From Pyropia yezoensis (taxonomy: Eukaryota > Rhodophyta > Bangiophyceae > Bangiales > Bangiaceae), in assembly GCA_009829735.1 (NCBI GenBank), contig CM020620.1:20682020-20746019 (forward strand): a stretch of 64,000 nt of DNA. Reading direction: 5' to 3'. The notes below the pieces were generated by a model. The model saw nothing but the letters and a program-made list of their open reading frames with translations, was not told the DNA's origin and did no database searches. This document shows positions 60,796 through 64,000 of the stretch, in pieces (position 1 is the stretch's first letter; each line of letters starts with the position of its first letter). Position numbers and translations under genes: made by a program.

Positions 60796-61640
60796 CGAGC
60801 CGATAGCGCTCGCGGCTGTGGCAGGCGCTGGCGGGGGGGGCGGCGGGACAAACTTGGGCTGGTGCCACGCATCCAGGGGCGGTGCCGCCGTGGTGGCCGC
60901 CGTCGCCGACGCAAAGTCCGCCGACGCTGCCACGGCCGCAGCTGCAGACACCGCCACGGCCGAGTCGATAGCGCTCGCGGCTGTGGCAGGCGCTGGCGGG
61001 GGGGGCGGCGGGACAAACTTGGGCTGGTGCCACGCACCCGGGGGCGGCGCCGCCGCGGTGGCCGCGGTCGCCGACGCAAAGTCCTCCGACGCTGCCACGG
61101 CCGCAGCTGCAGACACCGCCACGGCCGAGCCGATAGCGCTCGCGGCTGTGGCAGGCGCTGGCGGGGGGGGCGGCGGGACAAACTTGGGCTGGTGCCACGC
61201 ACCCGGGGGCGGCGCCGCCGCGGTGGCCGCGGTCGCCGACGCAAAGTCCTCCGACGCTGCCACGGCCGCAGCTGCAGACACCGCCACGGCCGAGCCGATA
61301 GCGCTCGCGGCTGTGGCAGGCGCTGGCGGGGGGGGCGGCGGGACAAACTTGGGCTGGTGCCACGCACCCGGGGGCGGCGCCGCCGCGGTGGCCGCGGTCG
61401 CCGACGCAAAGTCCTCCGACGCTGCCACGGCCGCAGCTGCAGACACCGCCACGGCCGAGCCGATAGCGCTCGCGGCTGTGGCAGGCGCTGGCGGGGGGGG
61501 CGGCGGGACAAACTTGGGCTGGTGCCACGCACCCGGGGGCGGCGCCGCCGCGGTGGCCGCGGTCGCCGCCGCAAGGTCCGCCGACGCTGCCACGGCCGCA
61601 GCTGCAGACACCGCCACGGCCGAGGCGATAGCGCTTGTGG
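60796..61640. repeat. 165-168 bp tandem repeat, five copies, open in several frames
   Basis: Units start with CGAG(C/T)CGATAGCGCTCGCGG near 60796, 60961, 61129, 61297 and 61465, with a partial sixth at 61621. Copies 3-5 are nearly identical. As the period is a multiple of three, all copies read in the same frame: on the minus strand a repeated Ala/Pro-rich protein unit (PPPGAWHQPKFVPPPPPP with SAIGSAVAVSAAAAVAAS) within an open frame from 61923 to 60619, and on the plus strand a Gly/Ala-rich one (60818-61894). The minus-strand version looks somewhat more protein-like, but I cannot decide whether either is translated. Confidence 0.9.
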
Positions 61641-63193
61641 CTGTGGCTGGCCCCGGGATGGGAGGCGGTCGTGGTTGCGTCCTTCTCGACAGCGGCTGGT
61701 GCCAGGCAGACGGGGGCCGGGCCACTGTGTCGGCGAAGACGGTCGCGACCGCGGATGTGGTTGGTCGTCGGCGAGGTCGGACAGGGGGCTGCGCAGCGTT
61801 GTGGAGGCGGCCGCCTTTGTCTGTGCGGGGAAAGGCGCGTCTGTGTCGCCGTGAGCTTGCGGGCGACGCCACGCTGAAGTCCATCGGTCCATAGCCCGCT
61901 GCTGACAGAAAGTGCCGATCCAATGAGAGGGGCCGCAGGTGGTGCAGTCTCGCGGTTGTGGCGGTGTCCTGAGATAGTCTTCAAAAACACGAGAGAAAGC
62001 CCATCGAACACTCAGAGCGTCGTTGGGCGGCGCCCCGTCAAGGGTCCCGTCGCAAGCGCGCTTTCGATGGGACTCTGGACGTGCTGGAAACGCCCATCGA
62101 AGGCGGCTCTCGATGGGTCGATGGGACTCGACGGGCCTCGATGGGCTTTCAGCGGGAGCTGACGATGTGTCCCGCGCGCCATGGCGCGCGGGACGGCCGG
62201 GGCCTGCAGTCCCCCCCCCCCCCCCCCCCCCCCCCTCCCACCCACCCACCCCGCCCCCCCCCCCCCCCCCCCCACCCGTCCTCTGTGTCGTGGCGCCTGC
62301 ACTCCGCTTTGAAATTTCAAAAAAGAGGGGGCGGAGGAAGCGCCGCGCCGCCAACGTGGCAGGCGCCGCCACCAGTTTGAAAGAGGAAACGCATACTGTA
62401 GGCAACCCCTGCCCCCCCCCCCCCCCCCCCCCCTTTTCCCTCCACACAGCATGCCATCTCCACCGGGAGCGCTCTGGCGGGGGGGCGTGCCGGGATCACG
62501 CGCCGTCCCCGCCAAGGTGGCCTGCGGGGGCAGTCTGGTGGACTGGACCACTGCCTGGCGAGAGGGAGCGGCCCCGCCCGCCCCCCGCTAGCAACACCCC
62601 CCCCCCCCCCCCCCCCCCGAGGACTACCCGCCGCGCTCCCTGTCCACCACCGTGGCGGCAGTCCCCCCCCCCCCCCTCCTGCTCCTATGTATCCTCTCCG
62701 TGGCGACCCCACCCCATCCGCCCCCCCCCCCCCCCCCCGGCTCCCCCCCCTACCACCACCACCGCCAGCCAGCCAGCCCGCCGCTGCCCACCGGCCCCGC
62801 CCACCGCCGTGGCGCATCCGCGGCGGCCACGGCGGCCGGCTTGGACGTCTCTGCCACACCCCCATCGCCCGTGGCAGCCACACAGCAGCGGTGCGCTGCT
62901 CGCCCCCCCCCCCCTCCACCGCCCCGCCTGCATTGCCGCCCCACCGCCTGGCCTCTCGGGAAGCCGCCCGACAACGCGTGCCACCCGCCCCCCCCCCCCC
63001 CCCTCTTCCCTACCTCGCCCCCCCCACCCCCCCGACCCCACCCGCAACGCCCTCACGGCCCATCCGCTGCTCCACCGCACGCTCAACGGCACGGCAGCAG
63101 GGTCGTCCTTGTGCCTCCTCCCCCCGCATGCCCGCCCCCACAACCTCGGCCCATCCCCCCCCCCTTTTGTGACCTGCCAAGCCAGTGACGGTC
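61641..63193. other. Intergenic: C-run rich spacer
   Basis: No gene is recognised. It contains repeated TCGATGGG/CCCATCGA motifs at 62045-62145, poly-C runs at 62211-62236, 62252-62272, 62411-62433 and 62597-62617, and further C-runs up to 63010. It is probably the upstream region of the gene starting at 63194. Confidence 0.5.
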
Positions 63194-63415
63194 ATGATGG
63201 ACCCCCCCCGCCATCCCCCCGTCCGCATGCGGCGGCTGGTGGCCCTCCCGCCGCCCCGGCTGGCCGACGTGGACGGTGGTGGCGGCGACGGCGGCGACGG
63301 CGGCGACGGCGGCGGCGGCGGCAGCTGGGCGTCGGCGCCACCCCCCCCGCCGCCGCTGGCGGTGACGGTCCCCACCGCCCGCGGCGGGCGCATCCACATT
63401 GTCCACGCGACGGCA

Positions 63416-63446
<31 letters not shown>

Positions 63447-64000
63447 CGCACCCGCACCCGCTGCCGTTACGCCGGGCGTTGCGCCCACCGCCGCTGCCAC
63501 CGACGCCGCCGCCGCCGCCGCCGCCGCTGCCGTCGCGGATGCTGCCGCCGCCGCCGACGCCGCCGCCGCCGCCGTCGCCGCCGCCACCGCCACCACCGTC
63601 GCAATGGGCGGTGGCCGTCGCGTCGGAAGGTGGCGGCGGCGGCGGCGGCGGCGGCCACCGCCGCTCCCGCCGTCCCCCACCGTCGGCCACCCCCAGTCCC
63701 GGAACGTCTGCTTCCACGGCCGGCGGGTGGGCCGCCACGGCGGCAGTAACGGCAGCCGCAGCGGGAATGGCGACGGCGACGGCGGCGGCGGCGGCGGCGG
63801 TGGTGGCGGGCACTCCCGCCAGCGTCAGCGACGACGACGACGACGACGACGGTGACGGCGGCGGGAACGGGCGTGGCGGCGGCGGCGGCGGCGGTGGCGG
63901 CGGGGGTGGTGGCGGCGGCGGTGGTCGGGCCGACGGGGGGGCCCGCGGCCGCGGGGCGGTGGCGGCAGACGCGGCCACGGCGGGGGCGCCCGCGGGGGTG
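63194..64000 (+). CDS. Low-complexity protein, N-terminal part, runs off the window
   Basis: Two adjacent ATGs at 63194 and 63197 open a frame of 269 codons with no stop up to the window end. The first 25 residues are balanced and basic (RMRRLVALPPPRLADVD). Gly/Asp runs, Pro runs and Ala runs follow, with short ordinary pieces between (LAVTVPTARGGRIHIVHATA at about 63355-63414), an Asp-7 run at 63828-63850 and a Gly tail. The opposite strand is open too, but it lacks such balanced segments. No domain is visible; the functional part may lie to the right. Confidence 0.4.

Overview
The window looks like nuclear DNA of a eukaryote with a very GC-rich genome. Host genes carry GT-AG introns, long alanine, glycine and proline runs and extreme G or C at third codon positions, and the spacers are full of poly-G and poly-C tracts. 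A red macroalga of the Porphyra/Pyropia type is my best guess; this is inference from composition and gene style, and another GC-rich alga cannot be excluded. No bacterial operon, CRISPR array, rRNA or tRNA gene was seen.

Host genes, left to right: the 3' end of an unidentified gene (1-267, +); a five-exon HAD phosphatase of the PHOSPHO type (905-3185, +); ketopantoate hydroxymethyltransferase, a pantothenate/CoA enzyme (4340-5836, +); a DDX42/DDX46-like DEAD-box RNA helicase (16276-19484, -), split by a frame break at a 17-G run; an unknown multi-pass membrane protein (20476-21591, -); a POL5/MYBBP1A-like nucleolar protein that lacks its 5' end (21857-24868, -); a decayed or hypothetical repeat-rich gene (32198-34444, -); a possible Frag1/DRAM/Sfk1-like membrane protein (37749-39176, -); two Ala-rich coiled-coil genes (42836-46394 and 47858-51386, both -); and a low-complexity gene running off the right end (63194-64000, +).

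Three mobile-DNA blocks interrupt this. (1) About 6650-14935 holds a 1042-residue Ulp1-type cysteine protease fused to a GIY-YIG nuclease domain, a convergent 2-oxoglutarate/Fe(II) dioxygenase gene, a hairpin minisatellite between them and about 29 copies of a 54-55 bp tandem repeat. No transposase or reverse transcriptase is visible, so this is the best candidate for an undescribed selfish element. (2) 25036-31356 is a complete, very young Ty1/copia retrotransposon on the minus strand: 541-bp LTRs with one mismatch seen and a 5-bp CCAGG duplication. It is inserted in the same hairpin minisatellite family, beside the truncated POL5-like gene. (3) 51933-59924 is a Ty3/gypsy chromovirus on the plus strand. 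A 500-N gap removes its 5' end and pol has two frame breaks. An intact 815-codon antisense ORF lies between integrase and the 3' LTR.

The remaining spacers are low-complexity DNA, tandem repeats (notably 36660-37260 and 60796-61640) and homopolymer tracts, including a 47-C run. Many apparent frame breaks fall on such tracts, so assembly error and true mutation cannot be separated here.
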